A stretch of 29,758 bases of DNA from positions 1 to 29,758 of the IMG/VR virus record IMGVR_UViG_3300021373_000755; one strand, written 5' to 3'. The translations under genes and the position numbers were made by a program. Positions 16,901-24,093 of the stretch are shown here, piece after piece. Source of the stretch: a virus. The notes below the pieces were generated by a model. The model had not been told where the DNA came from and did not search any database. It was given only the letters and a program-made list of their open reading frames with translations. Numbering within the stretch: position 1 is the stretch's first letter; each line of letters opens with the position of its first letter.

Positions 16901-18678
16901 TTCATACTTTTATCTAATGTATTAACTAACTTCACTACTTCTGATACATCAGGTAAGCGTATATCTCTTGTTAATGTTGATTCTAAAATTGGTTGATTTG
17001 CAAATGTATTAAATCCTTTATTAATATCTTCTGTTGACCAACCTAGTTTTGTAAGCTCATCTCCCCACAAAATTTTCATTTCATCTGGTAGATTACTTAA
17101 ATTTGTATATAAAGATTTATTTTTTGTCATATCATCAGATACTTCACCTATATATTTAGTCAGGTTCGTAAATACTGATTGTGATAATGCTTTAGCTCTA
17201 ATCTTTCCATTAGTACTTAATGTTTTAGAAGTTTCAAAACTCTCATCAACTATTTTTCTTAATGAACCCATATCTTCAATAACAGCATTAACAATAATAT
17301 TTCCTCTAAGAAATGGGTCTTTAGTGTTAGTCGCATCTAACTTATCTAGTAATTGTGTAAGTCTTTGGTTTCTATCAAAACCAAGTAGGTTAGATTTTGG
17401 GTCTATGCTTTTTAAGAATTTTGTGTAATTAACTATTAATTGATCTGGGTTGTTAGCCTTTAATTTTGTTTGATAACCAGCACCGAAGTATGTGTCTAAA
17501 AATTGTGGTAATCTACCTACTTTTTGTATTTCTGGAACCATACCTTCTGTTGATGCAACTAACACATTAGAATTTTTCATTAGTAACTCTTTAACTTTTA
17601 AAATTCCTGCTTGACCTTCTTCAGTTATATTTTTTAAATCGTTCATAAATTTAGTTGTATTACTAGCAAGTTGTTCATCAGTCATTATGTATTTGTTTAC
17701 AAATTTAAAATTAGATTGTTCAAGAATAGTTGCTGGTTTATCTTTATTCTTTAATAAAAAATCAGCTATGTTATCTCCAGAAGGACTATTAATAACATCT
17801 TTTACTGTTCGCTTACTAAATGATTTTCTAACATAACCATTTAATAAACCAACACTTGCTGCTGCTTCATCTGATAAAGCTAACATTTTTGTTCCACCTT
17901 TTGCAGCTTTAGCTACTTTACCTACTATAAATGTTGGATCAAATATGTTTGCACCTAAATCAACAATACCTGTCCAAAAATCGTATGCTTTGTCATCTGG
18001 ACCTGCTATAAAATTTAAAGGGGGTAATTGCCAAACAACTCTACCAAATGTAGCCTGTGTTCCTTTACCTCTAGCTTTAAGAGCATCTGCAACTTCTTTA
18101 GGCATATCTACTTTTCTTGACTCTTCTTCAATCAAAGTCCAAATATTTTCACCTTTGCTTTTTAAAACTGTTTGTCTTGCAAATTCAGGACTAGCACCAT
18201 TATCTATAAGCTCTTTATATTGTTGTGTATCCTCTGGGTTAGTGTCGCCAAAAATTGCTGTACCAAAATCTATAACTTCACCTTTTTCTCTTTTAGCATC
18301 CCAAACTTTATAGGGACTTACATCAGCTTTTTGCCAAGGGTTTTCTACTCCCTGTTGTTTTAAAGCTATTGCTCTACCTACTCGTGGGAATGTATCTTCC
18401 CATACTGACCTAAGACCCATAAATGTTTTTTTAGTGTACAACTCCCTAAGACTTGAAACTGTATCTGGATTAATGCCTTGTTGTTTAGCTAAAGAATTTT
18501 TTAATCTTTCAAAAGGTCCTTGTTTATCTCTGCTAAAAAAAACATTAGTTTTTTCAACTAAAGAATCATCAGCATTATTTTTAGATAGTTGAACCATAAC
18601 AGATTCAGGAGTTGCAAAACTTGTTTGATTAATTTTACTTAGCTTTTCAGCTTTATCTTTATCCCAATCGTTGTACAT
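13993..18678 (-). CDS. Giant internal virion / ejection-type protein, 1561 aa
   Basis: The largest gene in the window. It is mainly helical, with low Cys and many Lys and Asn. An amphipathic region at about 210-280 (VVWQLPPLNFIAGPDDKAYD, then FWTGIVDLGANIFDPTF) and another at about 1040-1110 (ARWVFPFGNAYQEVLTTWTK) could contact membrane. A further hydrophobic stretch is AQSLNIAATVLPGVGPTLRI. The latter motifs resemble very large proteins in other podovirus-like phages, which by size and place are likely ejected to form a channel or protect the genome. No peptidoglycan hydrolase or RNA polymerase motif is visible. It starts with TAATG overlap at 18678 and may also serve in place of a tape measure. 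Confidence 0.65.
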   Translation of the reverse strand: MYNDWDKDKAEKLSKINQTSFATPESVMVQLSKNNADDSLVEKTNVFFSRDKQGPFERLKNSLAKQQGINPDTVSSLRELYTKKTFMGLRSVWEDTFPRVGRAIALKQQGVENPWQKADVSPYKVWDAKREKGEVIDFGTAIFGDTNPEDTQQYKELIDNGASPEFARQTVLKSKGENIWTLIEEESRKVDMPKEVADALKARGKGTQATFGRVVWQLPPLNFIAGPDDKAYDFWTGIVDLGANIFDPTFIVGKVAKAAKGGTKMLALSDEAAASVGLLNGYVRKSFSKRTVKDVINSPSGDNIADFLLKNKDKPATILEQSNFKFVNKYIMTDEQLASNTTKFMNDLKNITEEGQAGILKVKELLMKNSNVLVASTEGMVPEIQKVGRLPQFLDTYFGAGYQTKLKANNPDQLIVNYTKFLKSIDPKSNLLGFDRNQRLTQLLDKLDATNTKDPFLRGNIIVNAVIEDMGSLRKIVDESFETSKTLSTNGKIRAKALSQSVFTNLTKYIGEVSDDMTKNKSLYTNLSNLPDEMKILWGDELTKLGWSTEDINKGFNTFANQPILESTLTRDIRLPDVSEVVKLVNTLDKSMKGQFLKAADIVGSKGIDSVMDYYVGKVFKPIALLRPAWTVRVIAEEQLRALADGVLGIRDNYLNPMSILGRMGLIDVRPSAARSGWLNNGVFEAGIGEAESRAFDNLTGNTIRQKVDWEVVQREATDIIQQTGIGNPNTKNWNEGQFRVINNYLDSKLTQAIAKIKLQGTDIESARRSIATEKLIDDMLTEGNEFREAMLSISTSTNKENVLQVLQTTTDRTVIRQFLDTLSEAVTADLSKDGNITAEMWELLATGKFTNAAGETIDIKQIARGSATKAEKALFDSGELSAKRQREIAKTNQENMNKAIKEYVDKFGDSLTIDVKHRTKPITLDSGFTDKIVNLGMEWLMTRPTNNMSRIPVFKSTYWNKSAELISVSSEAVKNKILKGAADAGINKRQIERWRKIVSAGDEGIDDAELIEQLAKGSAVQKTKELLYDITESRRFWDVARWVFPFGNAYQEVLTTWTKLLGSNPAIASRASTVWSGSTQPTDEFPDTGKGFFFENPTNGSVVFNYPGQGLVQDWMFGETENNLNVNVNIPVYAQSLNIAATVLPGVGPTLRIPAAYFFQNFPEESFANKLIFGDFAAPDLSVEGELTKALGLKPAWFDKFQKLVYNKEENAQGVFGNTVMDTYEALLYAGLIDDSTEEGFKEGMDLAVDKAKGLFAIRAVSQFLGPSGVSSPIYDITDKNANVFFLETLADEYRSIKISNNYDDTVATQKFLQKFGFNPLALTVSKTVSIKKFPVTGEGYDWYKENKDLYEEYPYVAWYLEPPVAYAEFSYPAYREGIEQNKRVYRTPEQFAIAKNKLLGAVAMDQYEREVGIAGNNTEAAKTIRDKYKKQLMDQYWGYGQPGIVGSPTQPSTDMQIEQLQKMVNDPELQDNEQVKSIKLYLEQRQNLINITKATQNSETIWKTSRNYAGARQMLRQYADTLISQNQKFGPIFDQLLAKELQPEYEDDLLLQLNESNNG

Positions 18679-19073
18679 TATAAGTACTCTAGTAGGCTGT
18701 CATCTCCAGTTGCTAACCAGCTTTCGTATATAAAAGATTTTACTTCTTCTACTCCAGCTTCTTGTTGTGGTACAGGAGAAACACCAGCTCCAAAAGGTAA
18801 TCCTGCTGTGACAGGTTCGTTGGGTCTTTGTGTTCCAGCAAATACATCCATTTGTGGCATAGGTCGTGTTGGTCGTGGTTGTGCTTGTGTTGTCGTGTCT
18901 TTAGGCATACCAGTAACTTTAGCTTGTTCTTTTAATTGTTGACCTTCACCATAAGTAGTACCAGCTGTTAAACCAGGAATAAGACCTCTAGTGTTATCCT
19001 GCGTATTTCTAGCAGGTGGTGGTACATTAGTATTTCTTTTACTTATACCTTTATTACTCGGTGATCTCGCCAT
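18678..19073 (-). CDS. Pro/Gly-rich small protein of the portal region, 131 aa
   Basis: Starts MARSPSNKGISKRNTNVPPP. The first 100 residues are basic, Pro-, Gly- and Thr-rich and look disordered. The C-terminus (EEVKSFIYESWLATGDDSLL) is an acidic helix. I chose the ATG at 19073 because GAGG lies six bases upstream; an alternative TTG at 19094 would add seven residues. It overlaps the end of the 74-aa gene by 20 bp and couples to the giant gene by TAATG. Function unknown; a head-completion or portal-associated peptide is possible from position. Confidence 0.65.
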   Translation of the reverse strand: MARSPSNKGISKRNTNVPPPARNTQDNTRGLIPGLTAGTTYGEGQQLKEQAKVTGMPKDTTTQAQPRPTRPMPQMDVFAGTQRPNEPVTAGLPFGAGVSPVPQQEAGVEEVKSFIYESWLATGDDSLLEYL

Positions 19074-19278
19074 CTTCATCCTCTTCTTCTTCAAAAAATT
19101 GAAATGCTGAACTTATAACCATATAGCCAAATGGAAATACTAAAGGTGGAAGTTGGTCAATGTACATTTTGCCTCGTGGCTTAAATACATCTTCTTCTAA
19201 AATAATGTCATCACCAAGCTCATCAACATCTACTAGACAAAAATCTACTATTTCTTCAAATTTTTTATTAATTGACAT
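19054..19278 (-). CDS. Acidic small protein downstream of portal, 74 aa
   Basis: Two short hydrophobic patches (PPLVFPFGYMVISSAFQFF) and a very acidic C-terminus (EEEEDEDGEITE). It overlaps the portal stop at 19278 and the following gene by 20 bp. I do not recognise it. The acidic tail could bind a basic partner such as the Pro-rich protein that follows. Confidence 0.6.
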   Translation of the reverse strand: MSINKKFEEIVDFCLVDVDELGDDIILEEDVFKPRGKMYIDQLPPLVFPFGYMVISSAFQFFEEEEDEDGEITE

Positions 19279-21020
19279 TATCCACCTAATCCACCAAGTA
19301 GTTGAGCTATGCCTGGTGGAGGACCTTGTGGTGGCAAAGCACCTCCTCCAAGCAATTCTTGTTCAGCTGTTGGTATCTCTGGCTCTTCTGCTGTAAAGAA
19401 CTTATCTAAGATATTTTGCATATCATCAGGATTTTTCCTTATCTGCACAACAGCCATAGTTGCTTTAGCATCACCCTGTTGGGCTTGTGCTAACAATGTA
19501 TCAAACAATACACTGTCTGCTTTTTCTTTTGTAATTCTATCGTTAACTCTAACAAGGTTATCTAAACCATCTAGGTTTTCTTGTAGTGTTTGTCTATCAA
19601 TAATACCAGCTTGTAGTAACTGTAAACCAGTCACAATCTTCTGTGGTTCATCATATCCAGCCATAGCTCCATAGACTCTTCTTGTCTTGTAAGAACTAAT
19701 ATCTTTTCCTGGATCGTATGTTTCTGAATAAAAAGTATTGTCCATATAACCAGATAGTGATTTAGAATTACCACCATACATTTTTGCATCCCACTCTAAT
19801 CGTTTAGCATCAATCATCTCTATAGCATCAGACATAACTGTGTGATACTCTCTAATCATAAGTGACATAGATGCACCTAACTCTTCAAGTCCTCTACCAG
19901 TAGCAAATGCTAATGGTGACTGTGAATCATCAGTTGTAGGATAAGAACCACCAACACGAAGTTGTCGTTCTATTCTATCTATCTGTTGGAAAATTTGATA
20001 AGGAACATTAGATGCTGGTTTAGATACTTGTGTACCTGGAGCTAGATAGTTAACAGCGAATCTACCTTTACGATATTGTCCTGACTCTATCTCTCCAGAA
20101 ATGTTTGTTTCTGTAAACACGGCATCTTCCATTGCTATTATTGACATCACATTAATCTTTGCCATAGAAGCCATAAGTCCTATGATCTGGTCATACTGTC
20201 CTTGCAATCTATCAAAAGCAAATTTCTTTGCAATAACAAATGCAGGTCCACTATCAAGTGGATTTGGTATGAAGTCAAGAATAGTTGCAGAGGTCATATG
20301 AAAAATGTATGTACCTTCTTCATTGTAATACTCTGCTATTAAGTCGCCCTCACCATTTGAGTTTGCCCAAGAGCCGTTATAAGAATCTGTGTATGCAGAA
20401 GCATAAGCATTACCAACACCAAGAGTGTTTGTTTGATAAGGGTCTTTAGACATAATTTTGTCTGAAAACTTAGGATAAACTTTTGCTAAAGATTCTTTAG
20501 GTACTCTACGAACAATAGCCATTTCTTTTGGTTGTTGGTCTGCACCAAAGTAACCTGGGAAACAGTTGTATGGATCACGAAGTTCTGCACAAGGATATGG
20601 TGTTCCGTTAGCATCTCTCTTCTCTCTAATTACCCATACAGCAAAACCATAACCAGGTAACCATCTACCTACTTGTGGCATTTGTAAATCTAATTTTTGT
20701 ACCTCATCATAGGCATTAACAATTCTGCCAATCTTTTCAGCTTTCATTCTTGCTCTGTCAGAATCTTTACCATTAGGTACATCAACTTTTAAGTTAGGAA
20801 TACGACCAATCTTTTGTGACAAGTGTTCTAGTCCAGACATCATAAGGTTTGGTACAGGTACTTGCCAATCTTGGAAACCTTTAAGGTTATCTCCAAGCAA
20901 TGCTTGAATACCATCTGGTCCACCATTCATAATGGCACGAATACGACCACGAGTAGAGTATGCACTCTGGTTGTCAAAGTGTAATTGTGTTACTTGATAT
21001 TGTATTTCTTCAGGTGTCAT
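19278..21020 (-). CDS. Portal protein
   Basis: A 580-aa protein directly after the terminase. The N-terminus (MTPEEIQYQVTQLHFDNQSA) leads into PVPNLMMSGLEHLSQKIGRI and a wing-like core with ELRDPYNCFPGYF. A long helical region (FDRLQGQYDQIIGLMASMAK) and a stem/crown rich in Gln follow. The C-terminus is Pro- and Gly-rich. Length and architecture match portals of podo- and siphophages. It would form the dodecameric ring at one capsid vertex through which terminase packages DNA. It starts one base after the terminase stop. Confidence 0.85.
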   Translation of the reverse strand: MTPEEIQYQVTQLHFDNQSAYSTRGRIRAIMNGGPDGIQALLGDNLKGFQDWQVPVPNLMMSGLEHLSQKIGRIPNLKVDVPNGKDSDRARMKAEKIGRIVNAYDEVQKLDLQMPQVGRWLPGYGFAVWVIREKRDANGTPYPCAELRDPYNCFPGYFGADQQPKEMAIVRRVPKESLAKVYPKFSDKIMSKDPYQTNTLGVGNAYASAYTDSYNGSWANSNGEGDLIAEYYNEEGTYIFHMTSATILDFIPNPLDSGPAFVIAKKFAFDRLQGQYDQIIGLMASMAKINVMSIIAMEDAVFTETNISGEIESGQYRKGRFAVNYLAPGTQVSKPASNVPYQIFQQIDRIERQLRVGGSYPTTDDSQSPLAFATGRGLEELGASMSLMIREYHTVMSDAIEMIDAKRLEWDAKMYGGNSKSLSGYMDNTFYSETYDPGKDISSYKTRRVYGAMAGYDEPQKIVTGLQLLQAGIIDRQTLQENLDGLDNLVRVNDRITKEKADSVLFDTLLAQAQQGDAKATMAVVQIRKNPDDMQNILDKFFTAEEPEIPTAEQELLGGGALPPQGPPPGIAQLLGGLGG

Positions 21021-21021
21021 T

Positions 21022-22923
21022 CTAACTCCAAGGCGTTTCGTTCATATCAGTTATATCCCATTCTCCAAAACTTGGTTCATAATCTAATCCTACTTCAGCC
21101 AATCTTTCTTTTTGCATTCTTCTTATAACTTTCATTGGAAACCAAGAAGCCATAACAACATCTGACTTATTATTTCTACCAGACTGCTTACTAGCACCAG
21201 TAGAAAAATAAATTAGTTGCCTACGATATATATTACTCTTAGTTTCGCTTTCTGCACTACCATAAGGCAAACTTATTAATTGTTCCTTAAATAATTCTCT
21301 CATACTTCCTACGCCAAAGATAGGGTCAAATTTATTTTTTTGTGTCTGATGTCCTTCTAAGTAGATACCTACTCGTGAACAGTAATCTTTTAAATCTTTA
21401 TCTTGTCGTATCGCTCTCTGAAAACCATTCTCTTCAATAACCCAGTGTGCAAGTCCATACATCTCGTGCCATTTTTTTATGGTTTGTTTAGCTTGTATGA
21501 CACCACCACCTTCTTGGTTTTCTATATCAACCATATAAAGTTTTCCTGAATCAGAATCTATAGCCCATAAGAAACAAGCCTGATAACCTGTAGAAGCTGG
21601 GTCAAGTCCTGCTATCAAATGTGTTCCAGCAGGTACCTGCCCTACAACTCTATTTACATCTCTACAAACATCTATCTCTTCTACATCAAACATTGTTATA
21701 CCATCTACAAATGCTTTGTTAAGATACACCATCTCAAAGATAGCTTTACCACCTGTGGTTTCAGCTGCGTGTAATCTTGACAATAACCATTTGTAACTAC
21801 GCTTTCCTGCCCATAACATACAGTCAGTATGTAACTCAATTTCGTTCTCTGGCAGTACACACTCTGTACTATGTGCCTCTTCTACAATTGTGGTCATCTC
21901 TGGGTTTTCTAAAAGAAAGTTATATAAATCTTCAGGATGCTGTCTTGATCCAATAACAACAATAGCTGTATGTTCCTCTTTACGACTAGATAGTGTGGTT
22001 GTCCACCATTGTCTAGTCTGCTCTCTAGCACTAGGTTGTATAGTTGTTCCGTGGTCCTCAATGTCATCAGCAATAATTAAGTCACAGTCACGAGAAAGAA
22101 TCTTACCACCTTTACCAACAGCAACCATAGTTGGTGATTTAATACCAGTAACTGTTCTTGTAGCAGTAGTAAACTGTCCAGATGTCCAGGACTTACCTGA
22201 TCTATTCTTAGGTTTAAAGGTAGCTCCTGGTCCACAGAAATCCTCTATAAGTTTTTCATTATGTTCTAAGTGGTCAACTACAGCACCTACAGCATTCTTT
22301 GCAATCTCTTCGTTACCACCAACCCACATAATCCTGACATTAGGATTTTTACATATCTGCCATATAGCAAAGTGTGTTAATAAGTCAGTCTTGCCGTGTC
22401 GTGGTGGGCTAAGAATCATCTGTTCTCCACCAGTATCAATAGCACCTAAGATAGATTGAATCCAGCGTTGATGAAAGTCTGCTGTTTCGTACTTATCTCC
22501 TGTTTCTGTTTGGAAGTACCTATCTCTAAAATCTTCAAACTTTTGTAGTGAATCAATAGCCTCTTGTGGGGTTGACCAATCTTCTCGTTGTTCTGCATTT
22601 GTTTTATCTATGCGATAAGCATTGTGCATTTTGTTGACTATATCTTTAGCTACGCCTATAAGTCGTGCTACATCAGATTGTGTAATTGTTTTCTGCTCTA
22701 CTAGACTTGCATAATTTTCTACATAGTCTTTGTAGTGTTCACCACGATTTAATGTTGTTTCGTTTATATCTAGTTTATTAATAGCCTCTAAACGCTCACG
22801 CTCTTTAGCTCGTTTGTACTTAGCTCTATTAGAACATTGAGTAGAACAGTAACGACTATTACCATTCTTGATAGTAAATTTTTTCTCACATCCTGTATTG
22901 CTACATTGCTTACGCTCTGCCAT
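21022..22923 (-). CDS. Terminase large subunit with N-terminal zinc-finger and HTH extension
   Basis: A 633-aa protein. The ATPase has Walker A SPPRHGKT (172-179) and Walker B DLIIADD (281-287). The RNase-H-like nuclease has IAGLDPAST (D441), WVIEENG (E497/E498) and KSDVV (D588). It cuts and pumps phage DNA into the prohead. Residues 1-35 add a Cys4 site (C7, C12, C26, C30), and residues about 75-103 (TITQSDVARLIGVAKDIVNK) look like a helix-turn-helix. This DNA-binding front could replace a separate small terminase, none of which is visible upstream. Start overlaps the 43-aa gene as TAATG. Confidence 0.93.
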   Translation of the reverse strand: MAERKQCSNTGCEKKFTIKNGNSRYCSTQCSNRAKYKRAKERERLEAINKLDINETTLNRGEHYKDYVENYASLVEQKTITQSDVARLIGVAKDIVNKMHNAYRIDKTNAEQREDWSTPQEAIDSLQKFEDFRDRYFQTETGDKYETADFHQRWIQSILGAIDTGGEQMILSPPRHGKTDLLTHFAIWQICKNPNVRIMWVGGNEEIAKNAVGAVVDHLEHNEKLIEDFCGPGATFKPKNRSGKSWTSGQFTTATRTVTGIKSPTMVAVGKGGKILSRDCDLIIADDIEDHGTTIQPSAREQTRQWWTTTLSSRKEEHTAIVVIGSRQHPEDLYNFLLENPEMTTIVEEAHSTECVLPENEIELHTDCMLWAGKRSYKWLLSRLHAAETTGGKAIFEMVYLNKAFVDGITMFDVEEIDVCRDVNRVVGQVPAGTHLIAGLDPASTGYQACFLWAIDSDSGKLYMVDIENQEGGGVIQAKQTIKKWHEMYGLAHWVIEENGFQRAIRQDKDLKDYCSRVGIYLEGHQTQKNKFDPIFGVGSMRELFKEQLISLPYGSAESETKSNIYRRQLIYFSTGASKQSGRNNKSDVVMASWFPMKVIRRMQKERLAEVGLDYEPSFGEWDITDMNETPWS

Positions 22924-23054
22924 TATTTATTCTTAGGAAGTTTTTTTATCTTTCCATTTTCTGTTCTAGCAAACCTATGTGTCTTTGTTTCTCTACTAGG
23001 GATCAAGGTGCCACTATATCTTTTGCCACCCCACATCCAACTTACTTTAGCCAT
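22923..23054 (-). CDS. Small basic protein coupled to terminase, 43 aa
   Basis: Starts MAKVSWMWGGKRYSGTLIPS and ends in a Lys-rich tail. A strong ribosome site (GAGGAG) lies before the ATG, and its stop overlaps the terminase start as TAATG. It shares the strand and spacing of the late operon. Basic charge suggests nucleic acid binding, perhaps in packaging, but the family is unknown to me. Confidence 0.65.
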   Translation of the reverse strand: MAKVSWMWGGKRYSGTLIPSRETKTHRFARTENGKIKKLPKNK

Positions 23055-23063
23055 TCTCTCTCC

Positions 23064-23321
23064 TCACCAAGCTCTACACGACCAATATCGTGCAGTTGTT
23101 TTATCCTTAGCTGTGCTGCATTTGTGTCTAGCACGAAACGAAGCTCTAGCCTCTGGATTATTTTTCCTTATCTTCATATTAGGGTCACCAAACATTATTT
23201 TCTTGACTTTCCCATTTTTCATTACAAAGACTTTAGACTTCTTACGACCATAGCCAGGCTCACCCTTACGAATAGGGCTAGGTGAATTTAACTTCACTTT
23301 CATTCCTCGCCATTCAGCCAT
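23064..23321 (-). CDS. Conserved phage protein with FGDPNMKIR...ARYWSCRAW signature, 85 aa
   Basis: Basic protein whose middle and end (KIMFGDPNMKIRKNNPEARA, SFRARHKC, TTARYWSCRAW) match a signature I have seen in small proteins of many marine phages, where it is usually left without a function. C68 and C82 could form a metal site or disulphide with neighbouring His. Its TGA stop lies inside the ribosome site of the 43-aa gene, so the two are coupled. Placed next to packaging genes. Confidence 0.75.
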   Translation of the reverse strand: MAEWRGMKVKLNSPSPIRKGEPGYGRKKSKVFVMKNGKVKKIMFGDPNMKIRKNNPEARASFRARHKCSTAKDKTTARYWSCRAW

Positions 23322-23386
23322 TACTTCCTCTTCTTAACTTTATTTTTTTTCATCCCTTTTTTAGGGTTGTAACCTTTTTTTGGCAT
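23321..23386 (-). CDS. Very basic micropeptide, first gene of the late operon, 21 aa
   Basis: A 21-codon frame, 11 of whose residues are Lys or Arg (starts MPKKGYNPKKG). AGGAG stands before the ATG and the stop overlaps the next start as TAATG, so it looks translated. It lies 25 nt after the predicted start of the late transcript. It may bind DNA or RNA, or serve only to load ribosomes on the operon. Confidence 0.55.
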   Translation of the reverse strand: MPKKGYNPKKGMKKNKVKKRK

Positions 23387-23395
23387 TGTATCTCC

Positions 23396-23401
23396 TATAC
23401 T
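23396..23401 (+). promoter_or_regulatory. Rightward -10 element for a leaderless zinc-finger gene
   Basis: TATACT ends 10 bases before the ATG at 23411, so the transcript would begin at or near the start codon. There is no ribosome site. No good -35 is seen. Confidence 0.4.
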
Positions 23402-23410
23402 ATATGTTGT

Positions 23411-23617
23411 ATGAGTGATTATATCAAAGGAAAACAATATCCTAATCATAAACCCTCTACTACATATAGTAGTGGAAGAGTCTGCGTTCACAAAGAATGC
23501 CAGACAGTTATTTCAAAATACAATAAATTTAAGTACTGTAATAAACACAAACCTCGCTCTTATCCTAGAATTAAAGGTCGCCAAGCTCCTACTGATTTAC
23601 AAGATCCAGTGGGGTAA
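23411..23617 (+). CDS. Cx4C...CxxH zinc-finger protein, 68 aa
   Basis: Basic protein with CVHKEC, then TVISKYNKFKYCNKHKP (C25, C30, C43, H46). This C-x4-C-x-TVxSxYN-x-x-x-YC-x-x-H arrangement is one I associate with small actinobacterial and actinophage finger proteins. Probably a DNA-binding regulator or adaptor. It is the first rightward gene and probably leaderless. Its 5' end overlaps the leftward late promoter (-10 at 23418-23423), so its transcription and that of the late operon would interfere. A frame starting further left is spurious. Confidence 0.7.
   Translation: MSDYIKGKQYPNHKPSTTYSSGRVCVHKECQTVISKYNKFKYCNKHKPRSYPRIKGRQAPTDLQDPVG
23418..23423 (-). promoter_or_regulatory. Leftward late promoter, -10 element
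   Basis: Minus strand TATAAT (perfect) with a weak TTAGGA 16 bp upstream. Predicted start near 23411 gives a leader of about 25 nt with AGGAG before the 21-aa gene. The two divergent promoters overlap. Confidence 0.5.
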
Positions 23618-23629
23618 AAAAAATTTTTT

Positions 23630-23746
23630 TTATTCTATAACTATATCTACAGTGCAAGTAGGGCATAAACCATTGCTATCTAGCTGATCTTCCCAATGTG
23701 GGTTCCAACACTGCTCACAGTCCACTACAGGTATATCATCATTCAT
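23630..23746 (-). CDS. Zinc-ribbon microprotein, 38 aa
   Basis: Two knuckles, CEQC (C10, C13) and CPTC (C28, C31), separated by 14 residues with Trp and His, and acidic ends. Such spacing is diagnostic of a rubredoxin-like zinc ribbon. It converges with the 68-aa gene; an A8T8 tract (23616-23631) separates their stops. TATAGT (23753-23758 on the minus strand) lies six bases before the ATG and there is no ribosome site, so it is probably leaderless. Confidence 0.6.
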   Translation of the reverse strand: MNDDIPVVDCEQCWNPHWEDQLDSNGLCPTCTVDIVIE

Positions 23747-23763
23747 AAAAAGACTATACCATA

Positions 23764-23783
23764 CCCTAGACTAGGAGCTAGGG
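23764..23783. promoter_or_regulatory. Inverted repeat CCCTAG...CTAGGG
   Basis: Perfect 6-bp arms around an 8-nt centre, just upstream of the -10 of the 38-aa gene. A possible operator. The same arms form the terminator at 26318-26352. Confidence 0.35.
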
Positions 23784-23852
23784 ATTTTGGGTTAATCACA
23801 AACAGGGAAGTGTTTTTGATACTTTATTATAAACCAGATTAGAAAGTAAGTC

Positions 23853-23881
23853 AATAAACAAAACCCCGTATTGCTACAGGG
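23853..23881 (-). terminator. Strong intrinsic terminator of the minus-strand RNA unit
   Basis: On the minus strand CCCTGTA, loop GCAA, TACGGGG, then TTTTGTTTATT. Seven base pairs (one T-G wobble), a GNRA tetraloop and a U-tract. Confidence 0.8.
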
Positions 23882-24059
23882 CTTTGTACACGTACAGTCT
23901 GTCCATTTACTGTAATGAAAAATATAACAATCCACAAAAACATCTCACCTTAAACAATACCTTCAAGTACACCACATACTTAAATTTTGATGAAAAGCCT
24001 TTCTTTCTTATTATAAATTGAAGCATATCCTCATATGCTGCACCTAGTCTTTCTAGGTA
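23853..24059 (-). ncRNA. Putative stand-alone structured small RNA, about 205 nt
   Basis: A promoter with correct spacing (24065-24093) would start transcription near 24059, exactly at the first of several hairpins. In order these are ACCTAG/CTAGGT (24058-24042), AGCATAT/ATATGCT (24039-24022, loop GAGG), an AAGTAT/GTACTT stem, an ACAGT/ACTGT stem and the terminator (23881-23853). The unit lies in a gap free of convincing long genes. A 30-codon frame (23943-23851, hydrophobic start MFLWIVIFFITVNG after AAGG) lies in its 3' half, but its stop falls beyond the U-tract, which argues against it. It could be a regulator, a decoy or a host-targeting RNA. I do not recognise the family. Confidence 0.5.
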
Positions 24060-24064
24060 CTTGC

Positions 24065-24093
24065 ATATTAGTTAAGTTGTGATACTATGACAA
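24065..24093 (-). promoter_or_regulatory. Promoter of the minus-strand small RNA
   Basis: Minus strand TTGTCA (24093-24088), 17-bp spacer, TAATAT (24070-24065). The predicted start lies 6-7 bases further, at the first hairpin. Confidence 0.6.

Noticed and set aside
16169-18363. Several plus-strand frames of 60-120 codons
   Set aside because: All are antisense to the 1561-aa gene, with biased Ser/Leu/Phe composition and no ribosome sites.
21890-22459. 189-aa plus-strand frame
   Set aside because: It lies opposite the terminase ATPase region, whose motifs are unmistakable; no ribosome site or family pattern.
22837-23285. Plus-strand frames of 138 and 102 aa
   Set aside because: Antisense to the terminase start and to the small genes at 22923-23054 and 23064-23321, which have ribosome sites and coupling.
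23282-23410. Upstream extension of the 68-aa zinc-finger gene to 111 aa
   Set aside because: The extra residues are the reverse of the basic micro-genes; the ATG at 23411 fits the -10 element.
23616-23631. A8T8 tract as a bidirectional terminator
   Set aside because: It has no GC-containing stem; it may only bend DNA or help weak termination between converging genes.
23851-23943. 30-aa hydrophobic minus-strand peptide after AAGG
   Set aside because: It runs through the terminator stem and its stop lies past the U-tract, so the transcript would probably end first. Kept only as an alternative to the RNA reading.
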